From an uncultured Arsenicibacter sp. (GTDB taxonomy: Bacteria > Bacteroidota > Bacteroidia > Cytophagales > Spirosomataceae), in assembly GCF_945952095.1 (NCBI RefSeq), contig NZ_CAMFHL010000219.1, positions 1 through 13,208 on the forward strand: 13,208 bases of DNA. The letters run 5' to 3'. The first letter of the stretch is position 1; each line of letters starts with the position of its first letter. Below, in pieces: positions 5,973-13,208 of this stretch. The position numbers and the translations under genes are program-made. The notes under the pieces were generated by a model. The model did no database searches, was not told the origin of the DNA, and saw nothing but the letters and a program-made list of their open reading frames with translations.

Positions 5973-6848
5973 ATGAGAAACGTTATTCTGGCTGTATTGC
6001 TCTTGCTGGTCATCAGCCTGCCTGGTTATAGCGATGGGGGAAACGTGTTGGTGACCATGCGCAAAATCGGTCATGACGTATTGCTGGCCTCGGGCGATTC
6101 TACGTCCTGGGTGTCACCCATTGAAGAGGTCGATGAGCGCACCTTTCTGATACGGTTTAAACGTCCCTTTACGTTTAAACCAGCAGCCTTACTGGAGATC
6201 ATTCACCGGCAGTTGCAGCAGAATCAAGGGTCAAAGGATTATCTGGTTGAAGTCAGGCAAGAAAAATCAAACGCTGTTGTTTATAGCTATGAAGTCCGTC
6301 AACCACTGAACCGCAAGGCGATTCCCTGTCTTACCAGAACGCCTCCCCCAGGGGCCTACACCATCAAAATCCAGTTCGACCCGCCGCCGGTTCAGGCGGC
6401 CTCAATCAGCGATGCTGTATATGTAGCCGGTCTGCTTTCCCTTGTTCTGCTGCTCGTTATTTGTTGGCGGTTAATCAACCGGAAATCACCACAATCAGCC
6501 CCGGCCGAACCGGTAGCCTCCCGTAATCTGGTTCATTTAGGCCCCCTTACGTTTTGCTTAGATGAGCAGATTCTGCGATTGGGCAATGAGCGCATTGCGC
6601 TGTCAGGCAAAGAGTCCAGATTGCTGAAGGTATTCGCAACGTCTCCCAATGCCGTAATTGACCGGGACCGGCTCATGGAACAGGTTTGGGGAGAGGAAGG
6701 CATCTTTGTGGGGCGCAGCCTGGACGTGTTCGTATCCCGCCTGCGCAAAAAGCTACAGCCCGCCACTACGGTACGCATCGTTAATAGTCACGGCAGAGGA
6801 TATAAGCTGGAAATCGACACCTCAAAAATGCCGGTGGAGGATGTCTGA
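5973..6848 (+). CDS. Membrane-anchored winged-helix transcription regulator, periplasmic N-terminus
   Basis: The 291-residue protein begins with a signal peptide or anchor (MRNVILAVLLLLVISLPGYS), followed by a predicted periplasmic domain of about 120 residues. A clear transmembrane segment lies near 146-167 (AVYVAGLLSLVLLLVICW), then a Pro/Ala linker, then a Trans_reg_C winged helix of the OmpR/PhoB type at about 187-278. Its hallmarks are LSGKESRLLKVF, RLMEQVWGEE, the recognition-helix stretch VGRSLDVFVSRLRKKL and the wing SHGRGYKLE. There is no receiver domain, so regulation by phosphorylation is unlikely. A one-component mechanism linking a periplasmic signal to DNA binding is inferred. 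ToxR and CadC have the reverse order, with the DNA-binding domain N-terminal. The ATG at 5973 is the first in frame after a stop and supplies the signal peptide. It is divergent from the Reg_prop-YceI gene, with phased repeats between them. Confidence 0.88.
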   Translation: MRNVILAVLLLLVISLPGYSDGGNVLVTMRKIGHDVLLASGDSTSWVSPIEEVDERTFLIRFKRPFTFKPAALLEIIHRQLQQNQGSKDYLVEVRQEKSNAVVYSYEVRQPLNRKAIPCLTRTPPPGAYTIKIQFDPPPVQAASISDAVYVAGLLSLVLLLVICWRLINRKSPQSAPAEPVASRNLVHLGPLTFCLDEQILRLGNERIALSGKESRLLKVFATSPNAVIDRDRLMEQVWGEEGIFVGRSLDVFVSRLRKKLQPATTVRIVNSHGRGYKLEIDTSKMPVEDV

Positions 6849-7249
6849 TTACAGGCAGACTTCTTGCTGGCCCTTATTTACCTTGAAGTCAACAATAGAC
6901 CGTATACAGGTGACCGGCACCAATCCGGCCTGTTCGCGTGATAAACTACATTACAGGGTTGATTCAGAAAGTTATACTCTGACAACCATGAACTATTGTC
7001 TGACTTTTAATGCGGCGTTTCAGGATTTTGTCAACGCTGATCGTTAGCGAATGTGAATTTTTCGTAACATGACATTTTTAAGGTGAAGTAAATCAATCTT
7101 TTACAAACCCCTTTTTAATTCCTTTATCCAATAGGCGAAAACTATTGGGCAGACGATGTAAATTTGTGTATCAGCGGATACTCAAATTTACAGTTAAATT
7201 TCCTGAATAACATTTCAGGGTAACCTTGACAATAGCTGGTACACCTACG
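6849..7249. other. Intergenic leader before the histidine kinase gene
   Basis: No gene was recognised here; a 129-codon plus-strand frame reaching to 7047 largely overlaps the regulator gene in another frame and has no family resemblance. The right half is AT-rich and holds an inverted repeat, a -7-like element and a small hairpin (CCTGAA at 7202-7207, TTCAGG at 7214-7219) just before the kinase start. No clear terminator for the regulator gene was found. Confidence 0.5.
7128..7166 (+). promoter_or_regulatory. Candidate kinase promoter with inverted repeat CCAATAG/CTATTGG
   Basis: TAAATTTG at 7159-7166 matches TAnnTTTG and lies 83 bases before the kinase ATG. Directly upstream is a perfect 7-base inverted repeat, CCAATAG (7128-7134) and CTATTGG (7142-7148), with a 7-base spacer, which would overlap the -33 region. 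No canonical -33 TTG is at the right distance. An operator function is inference. Confidence 0.4.
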
Positions 7250-9664
7250 ATGAACCGTGATCAACAACCTGTCGACTTAACAAAGGACCTCACCCAACGG
7301 CTTGATCTTGATTTTGCCCTTCAGGCCGCCGGACTGGGCGTCTGGGAGTTAGACCTGATCACCAGCAAAGTAGTATGGGATGACCGCTGCCGGATGCTTT
7401 TTGGGCTGGCTAAAGGCAACCTGCTTTCATACGAACAGGCCATTCAATACATACATCCTCAGGATCTGGACCGTGTGAATCAGGCTGTCGCCTGGGCCAT
7501 GAATCCCCTGTCCGGTGGAAACTATGACCAAACCTACCGCACCATTGGGGCTGATGATCAAATCGTGCGCTGGGTACGTTTTTTTGGTCGTGGCTACTTC
7601 AGCCCAACCGGTGATCTATACCGCTTTGCAGGACTGGCTCAGGAGGTAACACAACAGGTAGAAGCCCATAAACAACTGGAGCAGAGCCAGCGGGAGGTGT
7701 TGAGCCTGTTTGAAGAGGCGCCCGTAGGTATTGCCACCATCAGTGCGGATGAACTGCTCACATTTCAGTCGGCAAACCCGTTTTACGGTCAGCTGGTTGG
7801 CCGGACTCCACAGGCACTGACCGGCAAGCCTTTTCTGGAGGCTTTACCCGAACTCGCCGGTCAGGGGTTCGATGACCTCTTGCGGGAAGTAATCAGAACC
7901 GGAGTTGCCTTTACTGCCAAAGAGGTTGCCGTTGAGCTACGCCGCAACGACCGGCTCGAAACCATCTATGTTGATCTAACATACCAGCCCCGGCGCGCGC
8001 CAGATGGCACCGTCTCCGGGATTCTGGTTGTTGCCACGGATGTTACCCGGCAGGTGGAAAGCCGCCGGCAGGTCGAGGCCAGTGAAACGAAGCTCCGGAG
8101 TATCATTGCCGCGGCACCCGCCGGTATCGGCTTGTTTGTGGGGCGCGATCTGATCATTGAGAACCCGAATCAGACCTTTATCGATATTGTCGGCAAAGGT
8201 CCGGGCATAGAGGGACTACCGCTGCGGGAAGCGATGCCCGAACTGCTCACAGAAGGCCAGCCTTTTTTAAAGATTCTGGACGACGTCTTCATCACGGGGA
8301 TCCCTTTTCTTTCACCCGCTTCATTGGTTAAGATTACCCAGAACGGGGTACTTAATGACAATTACTACAATATTTCCTACACGCCGGTCTACGATGCTTC
8401 GGGCCAGGTCTATGCCATTCTTGATATTGCCATTGATGTAACGGTTCAGGTAGCCGCTCAACAGGCGCTGGCCAGCAGTGAAGCACACCTGAAGTTCTTA
8501 CAGAATACGGTGCCGGCTATGATATTTTACCTGGACACGCAACAACGTTATCAGTCGTATAATGAAACATTTATGCGCTGGTTCAGTGTGGATGCAATGT
8601 CCGCGCTGGGTAAAACGGTAGAGGAATTTATTGGTCCGGCTGCGTATCAACGCGTAGCTCCTTACCTCACCCTGGCGTACAGCGGTCAGCCGCAACGGTA
8701 TGAGATGAGAGCCCCGGCCAGGCTGGGGGAAGACCGGTGGCTGGACATCATCTATACCCCCCACGTGGATCAGGCGGGGAACGTACTGGGTATCATCGTT
8801 ATGTCCACGGACATTACCCAAAGTAAACAGGTCGAAACCGACCTGCGCCAAAGTGAAGCCCGTTACCGGGCGTTGAGTAACGAACTGGAACAGCGTGTAG
8901 CGGAACGGACCCGCGAACTGGTGGTGGCCAATCAGGACCTGACCCGTTCGAACGCCAATCTGCAACAGTTTGCTTACATCGCCAGCCATGACCTGCAGGA
9001 ACCGCTGCGTAAGATCCAGTCGTTTAGCGACCTGCTGATCCGGCAACTGGATGAACACCTGAACGAAACCAGCCGGAGTTACTTAGAGCGTATTACGGCC
9101 GCAGGTTCCCGTATGTCGCTGCTCATTAAAGACTTGTTGGCCTACTCGCGGATTGCCACCCGACAGCAAACATTCGGTCCCGTCTCACTGATGACCATTG
9201 TGCAGGATACGCTGACGATGCTCGAATGGGAAATCCAGCAAACGGAGGCCCGGATTCAGGTAGATGAATTGCCGGTTGTCAATGGCGATGAATCGCAGCT
9301 GGGCCAGCTTTTTCAGAACCTGCTGACCAATGCCATTAAGTTTGTCAAGCCGGATCAGTCCCCCGTCATTGCTATCCGGTATAGGCAGTGCCCGCCGGAG
9401 GACTTGCCGCTGACGATCAAACCAGACGCGCAGGTACCGTTTTACCATCAGATCAATGTGGTTGATCAGGGGATTGGGTTTGATATTAAGTTTCTTGACC
9501 GCATCTTTCAGGTCTTCCAGCGGCTGCACGGCAAGAATGAGTTTGCGGGAAGCGGGATCGGATTAGCGATTTGTCAGCGGGTCGTAGAAAATCACGCGGG
9601 TGGCATCACAGCGCACAGTGCACCTGGCCAGGGAGCTACATTCAGCGTGTATTTACCGGCTTAA
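7250..9664 (+). CDS. Soluble sensor histidine kinase with four PAS domains
   Basis: The protein is 804 residues from the ATG at 7250; an in-frame TTG at 7226 would add 8 residues. There is no signal peptide or membrane segment, so it is probably cytoplasmic. PAS-like domains lie at about 18-135, 150-270, 278-400 and 405-525. They are followed by a coiled-coil linker (QRVAERTRELVVANQDL) and a HisKA dimerisation domain with H-box ASHDLQEPLRK, whose phosphoacceptor is His580. The HATPase_c domain has N-box NLLTNAIKF (Asn694), G1 VVDQGIGFD (Asp739), an F-box near FQVFQRLH and G2 GSGIGLAICQ. All catalytic motifs are intact, and the protein ends right after the kinase domain with no receiver. ATP-dependent autophosphorylation and phosphotransfer to an unlinked response regulator is the family role. 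The signal sensed cannot be told. No response-regulator gene is adjacent, so it is an orphan. Confidence 0.93.
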   Translation: MNRDQQPVDLTKDLTQRLDLDFALQAAGLGVWELDLITSKVVWDDRCRMLFGLAKGNLLSYEQAIQYIHPQDLDRVNQAVAWAMNPLSGGNYDQTYRTIGADDQIVRWVRFFGRGYFSPTGDLYRFAGLAQEVTQQVEAHKQLEQSQREVLSLFEEAPVGIATISADELLTFQSANPFYGQLVGRTPQALTGKPFLEALPELAGQGFDDLLREVIRTGVAFTAKEVAVELRRNDRLETIYVDLTYQPRRAPDGTVSGILVVATDVTRQVESRRQVEASETKLRSIIAAAPAGIGLFVGRDLIIENPNQTFIDIVGKGPGIEGLPLREAMPELLTEGQPFLKILDDVFITGIPFLSPASLVKITQNGVLNDNYYNISYTPVYDASGQVYAILDIAIDVTVQVAAQQALASSEAHLKFLQNTVPAMIFYLDTQQRYQSYNETFMRWFSVDAMSALGKTVEEFIGPAAYQRVAPYLTLAYSGQPQRYEMRAPARLGEDRWLDIIYTPHVDQAGNVLGIIVMSTDITQSKQVETDLRQSEARYRALSNELEQRVAERTRELVVANQDLTRSNANLQQFAYIASHDLQEPLRKIQSFSDLLIRQLDEHLNETSRSYLERITAAGSRMSLLIKDLLAYSRIATRQQTFGPVSLMTIVQDTLTMLEWEIQQTEARIQVDELPVVNGDESQLGQLFQNLLTNAIKFVKPDQSPVIAIRYRQCPPEDLPLTIKPDAQVPFYHQINVVDQGIGFDIKFLDRIFQVFQRLHGKNEFAGSGIGLAICQRVVENHAGGITAHSAPGQGATFSVYLPA

Positions 9665-9835
9665 GACTGCCCAATCAGGGTTTGTACTCCACTAATGGTC
9701 ACTGGTCGGTTAGCCGGTAAACGATCTGGCTACAACCGGTTGCGGATTTATCTAAGGCTAAAACCACTGCACAAAACGATCTGTCACAGTGATCCTTGAA
9801 TCGTACCCTCCTTTAGCTGCTCAACACTCGACGGT

Positions 9836-10882
9836 TCAGGCAGTTGTCCCCCCGCAACTGGATCCTGCGCCGGCCGTGCACCCGTAGCAATGCTGATTAA
9901 TCACCACCGACCGCTGATTTAAGGCCGTCAGGTCGAAATCCTTAACGTGCTGAACCGGACTGGCTACTTTCAGGTCAAGCATCTGGTTAAAGTCACAGTC
10001 GTATATAAAGCCGTCCCAGCTGATCGACAGGGTATTCCGGCACATGACACCGGCAGCGGCAACCGGATTGAAGGCATTCACCAGTTTTTCCATGTAGCCG
10101 TCGTAGTTACCCGACGAAATCAGGTAATCCAGAAACCGGCTGATCGGTATATTGGTAATGGCGTACAGATCATTGAACTGAATGCCAAACTCATCCTGCA
10201 ATACCCGTTTGAACTGCCGTTTCAAACTCTCCTGCGAACCAGGCAGAAAAGCGCCGTTGGGATTATACACCAGATTCAGCAGCAGCCCCGTGTCCGGCTG
10301 ACCATAACCCACTGCATTCAGCATCCGCAGCGCCCGGACAGAGTCCTCAAACACACCTTTCCCGCGCTGCCGGTCGGTTTTGTCGGCATTGTAGAACGGC
10401 AATGAACTGACGACTTCAACCTCGTGTTGCCGGAAGAAATCGGGCAAGTCATTGTATTTGGGATTGGCGACAATAATCGTCAGGTTGCAGCGGACCATCA
10501 CCTTGCGACCCAGTTTCCGGACTTCTTCCACAAACCACCGGAAATTCGGGTTCATTTCCGGTGCGCCACCCGTCAGGTCAACCGTTGGAATGCTCGTTTG
10601 GGCCAGGGCATCCAGACACGCCTGCATTGTTTCCCGGGTCATGATTTCCTTCCGGTCTGGACCGGCATCGACGTGGCAGTGCTTGCAAACCTGGTTGCAC
10701 ATTTTGCCCAGATTTATTTGAAAAACAGCAGGCTCAACGATACTTAACGGAAACAGCCCTGCGGCTTGAAGTTTCTCATGAAAAAGCGGTAACTGCAACC
10801 TGTCGGCTACCTCGCTTTGCAGTGTCTGAAGCTGTACGGCAACGTTGGCTAACTGATGCCCGCTGGCTTTTAGTGATTTCAT
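9836..10882 (-). CDS. arsS: Arsenosugar biosynthesis radical SAM protein ArsS
   Basis: The 348-residue protein has the radical SAM cluster motif CNQVCKHC (Cys62, Cys66, Cys69), where the spacing is CX3CX2C, followed by HVDAGPDR. A GGAPE motif at 105-109 is the SAM-binding GGE-type element. The C-terminus has the Cys-rich ending CYGCTAGAGSSCGG (Cys332, Cys335, Cys343). This layout, with a DUF3641-like second half, matches TIGR04167 (ArsS, formerly rSAM/selenodomain protein). ArsS enzymes work with the methyltransferase ArsM and are thought to move a 5'-deoxyadenosyl group from SAM onto dimethylarsenite, giving arsenosugar precursors. The gene is last in a minus-strand operon, 41 bases after the dehydrogenase gene. 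Upstream lies a TIGR04283-type glycosyltransferase from the same pathway families, which supports the call. Activity on arsenic is inferred from family and neighbours only. Confidence 0.9.
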   Translation of the reverse strand: MKSLKASGHQLANVAVQLQTLQSEVADRLQLPLFHEKLQAAGLFPLSIVEPAVFQINLGKMCNQVCKHCHVDAGPDRKEIMTRETMQACLDALAQTSIPTVDLTGGAPEMNPNFRWFVEEVRKLGRKVMVRCNLTIIVANPKYNDLPDFFRQHEVEVVSSLPFYNADKTDRQRGKGVFEDSVRALRMLNAVGYGQPDTGLLLNLVYNPNGAFLPGSQESLKRQFKRVLQDEFGIQFNDLYAITNIPISRFLDYLISSGNYDGYMEKLVNAFNPVAAAGVMCRNTLSISWDGFIYDCDFNQMLDLKVASPVQHVKDFDLTALNQRSVVINQHCYGCTAGAGSSCGGTTA

Positions 10883-10923
10883 AGGTTATATACGTATAAA
10901 GAGTACATGAGTGAACAGTGTTT

Positions 10924-11853
10924 TCACTCGTAAAAATGCCGTAGTCTGCGAATCGTGGTGAGTACAATCCAGTCACCTAACCGGGGCAGATGCGTATGGA
11001 CCAGTACAATCAGCCTGCCCAGCGCGGAGATGACCGTTCGCTGACGCCGCCGACGGATATGCCGGAGAATAATCCGGGCAACCTCCGCCTGACTTTTCTG
11101 CCAGCGGGGAGGGCGGTGGGCAATCGGTACCGGCTGTCCCGTGGCATCGAGTACCCTTTTTTCCGGATCATTCTGCGTAAAACCAATGTGTACCACACCG
11201 ATCTGAATGCCTGTATCCGCCAGTTCCAGGCGTAACGTATGGGCCAGATTGGCCACCGCCGCTTTTCCTGCGCAGTAGGCTGAGCCACTTGGCATTCCAT
11301 TCAGCGCGGATATGGATGAAATAAAGGTAACAACGCCTTTCGTTTCAATCAGGTACGGTAAAGCAGCCTTCAACGGATAAACGGTTCCATACACATTACT
11401 ATCGAGTACCTGCCGGAATACCTCGGGCTGCATGTCGGTAAAATAGGCACGCATGGAGATACTGGCGTTGGTAATCAGTATATCCAGCTGCCCGTATGTA
11501 GCAATAGCGTTGGTAATCAGGCGTTCACAGTCTTCAAAGCAGGTTACGTCGGCCAGACAACTGACGACCTCCAGCCCCTCGCGGCGAAGTTCTTCTTCTG
11601 TTTGGATCAGGCGTTCCTTGCTGCGCCCGTTTAAAACCACTTTCGCCCCGGCAACGCATAATGCCCGTGCCGTAGCTTTACCGATACCCGACTCGGAGCC
11701 GGTGACAATGGCTACTTTACCGGCAAAGGGCCCCGAAACTGCCGTTTTACCCGTTGTACGCTTTTTCAAACCATCCGCACTGGCAGCAGCTGAAACCGGC
11801 GTATGTGTGGTTCCGGCTTCAAATGGTTCGATTCGTTTAGTTAGTTCGGGCAC
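10924..11853 (-). CDS. Short-chain dehydrogenase/reductase (SDR)
   Basis: This is a 309-residue classical SDR. The cofactor motif TGSESGIG is at 51-58, a variant TNAS replaces the usual NNAG at 128-131, and the catalytic residues Asn153, Ser180, Tyr193 and Lys197 (YCAGK) are all present with normal spacing. NAD(P)-dependent oxidoreduction of a hydroxyl or carbonyl group is expected; the substrate is unknown. The first 42 residues are an extra, low-complexity N-terminal extension. The C-terminal 60 residues are basic and hydrophobic (RRRRQR, then ALGRLIVLVH), as in SDRs that associate with membranes. The start is a GTG at 11853, one base after the TAA of the upstream epimerase gene, which implies translational coupling; no ATG precedes the Rossmann fold. 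It sits between the epimerase and arsS, so it may act in the same pathway. Confidence 0.88.
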   Translation of the reverse strand: MPELTKRIEPFEAGTTHTPVSAAASADGLKKRTTGKTAVSGPFAGKVAIVTGSESGIGKATARALCVAGAKVVLNGRSKERLIQTEEELRREGLEVVSCLADVTCFEDCERLITNAIATYGQLDILITNASISMRAYFTDMQPEVFRQVLDSNVYGTVYPLKAALPYLIETKGVVTFISSISALNGMPSGSAYCAGKAAVANLAHTLRLELADTGIQIGVVHIGFTQNDPEKRVLDATGQPVPIAHRPPRWQKSQAEVARIILRHIRRRRQRTVISALGRLIVLVHTHLPRLGDWIVLTTIRRLRHFYE

Positions 11854-11854
11854 G

Positions 11855-12847
11855 TTAAGTCAGATAGTTATGTCGTTTAAACCAGTTGAATGCTTCGTCG
11901 ATCGCTGCTTCAACCGGCGTTTGCAGAAGGCCCAGTTCCGAAACGGATTTCTGCGCACTAAAATAATGGCCGTCGTTAGCCACCGCGATCATGGATGCAT
12001 TCAGTTTGCCAGGCCGTTTTGTCATACTCGCCAGGGCGTCACAGCCAAACCCATAGAGTCGGGCCAGACCAGGCGGAACCGGCCATCGCGGTGGTGAGAC
12101 ATGCATCCGCTCTGCCATCAGTTGAAATGCTTCCTGATAACTCAGGTTTGCATTGCCCAGGATATAGGATTCGCCTATCCGCCCCCGGGTCAGCGCGTTA
12201 ACGGTTGCGGCGGCAGCATCCCGCACATGTACGTAATTCTTTCCGCCGGCAGGGTAACCGATGACGCGGCCCCCGTAAAGTTCCAGCAACATCCGGCCGG
12301 ACGTGGGTTTCGCATCAAACTCACCCAGCATGAACGTCGGATGAACCAGCACGGCAGGCAGTCCATCCTGCTTCACTGCTTCCAGAACGCGGTCCGTAGC
12401 GGCCCGCTTACTGTCGATGTAATCAGAGCCATAGCGCTTTCCGGCAAACGGAACAGTTTCGTTCCCCGGATGCTCTTTTGTTCCGAACCCAAATACGTTG
12501 GCCGTCCCGACGTAAACAAATCGTTGAATACCGGCCTTCCGGACGGCATCAAGCATATTTTCGGTTCCGGTCACGTTTACCGACCATACCGCCGGATTGC
12601 GGGCCGGATTTACCTGAGCCAGTGCCGCTGCGTGTATAACAGCGTCACAACCCGACACGGCTTTTATAAGCGATGGTTTATCTAAAATATCGCCGTCGCA
12701 ATAGTCAACCGGTAAGCCGGCCAGCGTCGGCGGACGTTGCTTCCCGCGCAGCAATACCCTGACACGGTACCGCTGCGCCAGTAATTCGCGGGCCAGATGA
12801 GCCCCCAGAAACCCGCTGCCTCCGGTTAACAGAACGGTTGCATCCAT
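11855..12847 (-). CDS. NAD-dependent epimerase/dehydratase family (extended SDR)
   Basis: The 330-residue protein has the N-terminal nucleotide-binding motif GGSGFLG (9-15), the DGDILD and HAAA elements of extended SDRs, and an active-site YIDSK (Tyr143, Lys147) following Thr115. These features place it with NAD-dependent epimerases, dehydratases and dihydroflavonol-reductase-like enzymes; the exact reaction cannot be read from sequence. The ATG at 12847 overlaps the TGA of the upstream glycosyltransferase gene by one base (TGATG), so the two are translationally coupled. A TTG one codon earlier is also in frame but less likely. The following SDR gene starts one base after this stop. Acting on a sugar or sugar-linked intermediate made with the neighbouring glycosyltransferase and ArsS is an inference from the tight operon. 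Confidence 0.88.
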   Translation of the reverse strand: MDATVLLTGGSGFLGAHLARELLAQRYRVRVLLRGKQRPPTLAGLPVDYCDGDILDKPSLIKAVSGCDAVIHAAALAQVNPARNPAVWSVNVTGTENMLDAVRKAGIQRFVYVGTANVFGFGTKEHPGNETVPFAGKRYGSDYIDSKRAATDRVLEAVKQDGLPAVLVHPTFMLGEFDAKPTSGRMLLELYGGRVIGYPAGGKNYVHVRDAAAATVNALTRGRIGESYILGNANLSYQEAFQLMAERMHVSPPRWPVPPGLARLYGFGCDALASMTKRPGKLNASMIAVANDGHYFSAQKSVSELGLLQTPVEAAIDEAFNWFKRHNYLT

Positions 12848-13208
12848 CAACGGTAATTCAGCATGGTTCTATAGGTGCGGGCGATCCGGTCGGGGGCCAC
12901 GTTCATAAAAAACAGCGAAAAGGCCGTCAGGTTCGCCACCTGTACCCGCAGCCAGCTATTGGTATCATATTTCCGGGCCGACACAAACACGTCTTTCGGG
13001 ATTATAAAAAACGGTGCCACCTTCCGGATCCGGATAATAATGTCAAAATCTTCCATGATGGTATAGTACTCATTGAACCCGCCTAAGCGATCAAAGAGGG
13101 CACGGGTTATAAACAGCGTCTGATCGCCCCCCCGGCTCATAAGCCCCTGAAAACGGGTTCCGTAACTGTTGAACCGGAGCATGATCTTGTCTGAATCGAA
13201 GCGGAACC
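12847..13208 (-). CDS. TIGR04283-type arsenosugar-associated glycosyltransferase, 5' part missing
   Basis: Only the C-terminal 119 codons are in the window; the frame is open through the right edge, and the Met encoded at 13182 is internal because the upstream codons (FRFDSDKI) continue the family. Motifs include a GGDQTLFI segment, LGGFNEYYTIMEDFDIIIRIRK with the MEDFD acidic cluster of GT-A family 2 enzymes, and IIPKDVFVSARKYDTNSWLRVQ. These match the end of the rSAM/selenodomain-associated transferase 2 family (TIGR04283), annotated for arsenosugar biosynthesis. It is the first visible gene of an operon leading to arsS. The role, transferring a sugar moiety during arsenosugar assembly, comes from the family. 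The operon promoter lies outside the window. Confidence 0.87.
   Translation of the reverse strand, partial: FRFDSDKIMLRFNSYGTRFQGLMSRGGDQTLFITRALFDRLGGFNEYYTIMEDFDIIIRIRKVAPFFIIPKDVFVSARKYDTNSWLRVQVANLTAFSLFFMNVAPDRIARTYRTMLNYR

Noticed and set aside
8498..9058. 186-codon minus-strand frame inside the histidine kinase gene
   Set aside because: It lies opposite the PAS4-HisKA coding sequence whose motifs are intact; typical shadow frame of GC-rich DNA.
9813..9820. Shine-Dalgarno-like AAAGGAGG on the minus strand beyond arsS
   Set aside because: No start codon follows at a suitable distance, and this phylum seldom uses such sites.
9665..9835. Terminator between the convergent kinase and arsS genes
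   Set aside because: Only short imperfect pairings (for example around CACTG and CAGTG) without a T-run were found, so no terminator is called.
9836..9838. The TGA ending arsS as a possible selenocysteine codon, since ArsS families include selenoproteins
   Set aside because: Reading through gives only four more codons (TVEC) before another TGA, no SECIS-like hairpin is evident, and the Cys-rich ending CTAGAGSSCGG is already complete before the stop.
10889..10898. TATACGTATA palindrome between the SDR and arsS genes as an internal promoter or operator
   Set aside because: It is a short AT-rich palindrome in a 41-base operon gap with no -7 consensus; chance is a sufficient explanation.
12101..12685. 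194-codon and neighbouring plus-strand frames opposite the epimerase and SDR genes
   Set aside because: They are antisense to genes with intact Rossmann and catalytic motifs and show no recognisable domain.

Overview
The window looks like chromosomal DNA of a Bacteroidota member of the Cytophagales, most likely a Spirosoma relative. That placement is an inference from family content: SBBP-repeat and choice-of-anchor-Q secreted proteins, Reg_prop propellers, a PAS-rich histidine kinase, several TAnnTTTG-type -7 elements, few Shine-Dalgarno sequences and moderately high GC. No rRNA, tRNA, CRISPR array, insertion sequence or phage gene was seen.

Region 1 (1-4106) is on the minus strand. It holds the N-terminal part of a secreted SBBP beta-propeller protein that runs off the left edge, and then a 784-residue secreted protein with a beta-helix followed by Ig-like and CTxP repeats. 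A possible 49-residue lipoprotein lies just upstream of it. A gene-poor stretch follows, with a strong orphan terminator (3748-3787) and an unexplained 63-codon open frame.

Region 2 (4107-6848) is a divergent pair. The minus-strand gene encodes a lipoprotein fusing a Reg_prop beta-propeller to a YceI domain. The plus-strand gene encodes a membrane-anchored winged-helix regulator with a periplasmic N-terminal domain and a cytoplasmic DNA-binding C-terminus. The 222-base gap between them carries five GTGTTAA-like direct repeats in helical phase, next to a TAGGTTTG promoter element facing the lipoprotein gene. Together these suggest a compact envelope-sensing module, which is the most novel-looking part of the window.

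Region 3 (6849-9835) has a 400-base leader with a candidate promoter, an orphan soluble histidine kinase with four PAS domains, and a short convergent gap.

Region 4 (9836-13208) is a tight minus-strand operon. In transcription order it encodes a TIGR04283-type glycosyltransferase (5' end outside the window), an NAD-dependent epimerase-like enzyme, a short-chain dehydrogenase and the radical SAM protein ArsS. The two outer genes belong to families tied to arsenosugar biosynthesis; the two Rossmann enzymes between them are candidate extra steps in that pathway. No ArsM methyltransferase is visible in the window.
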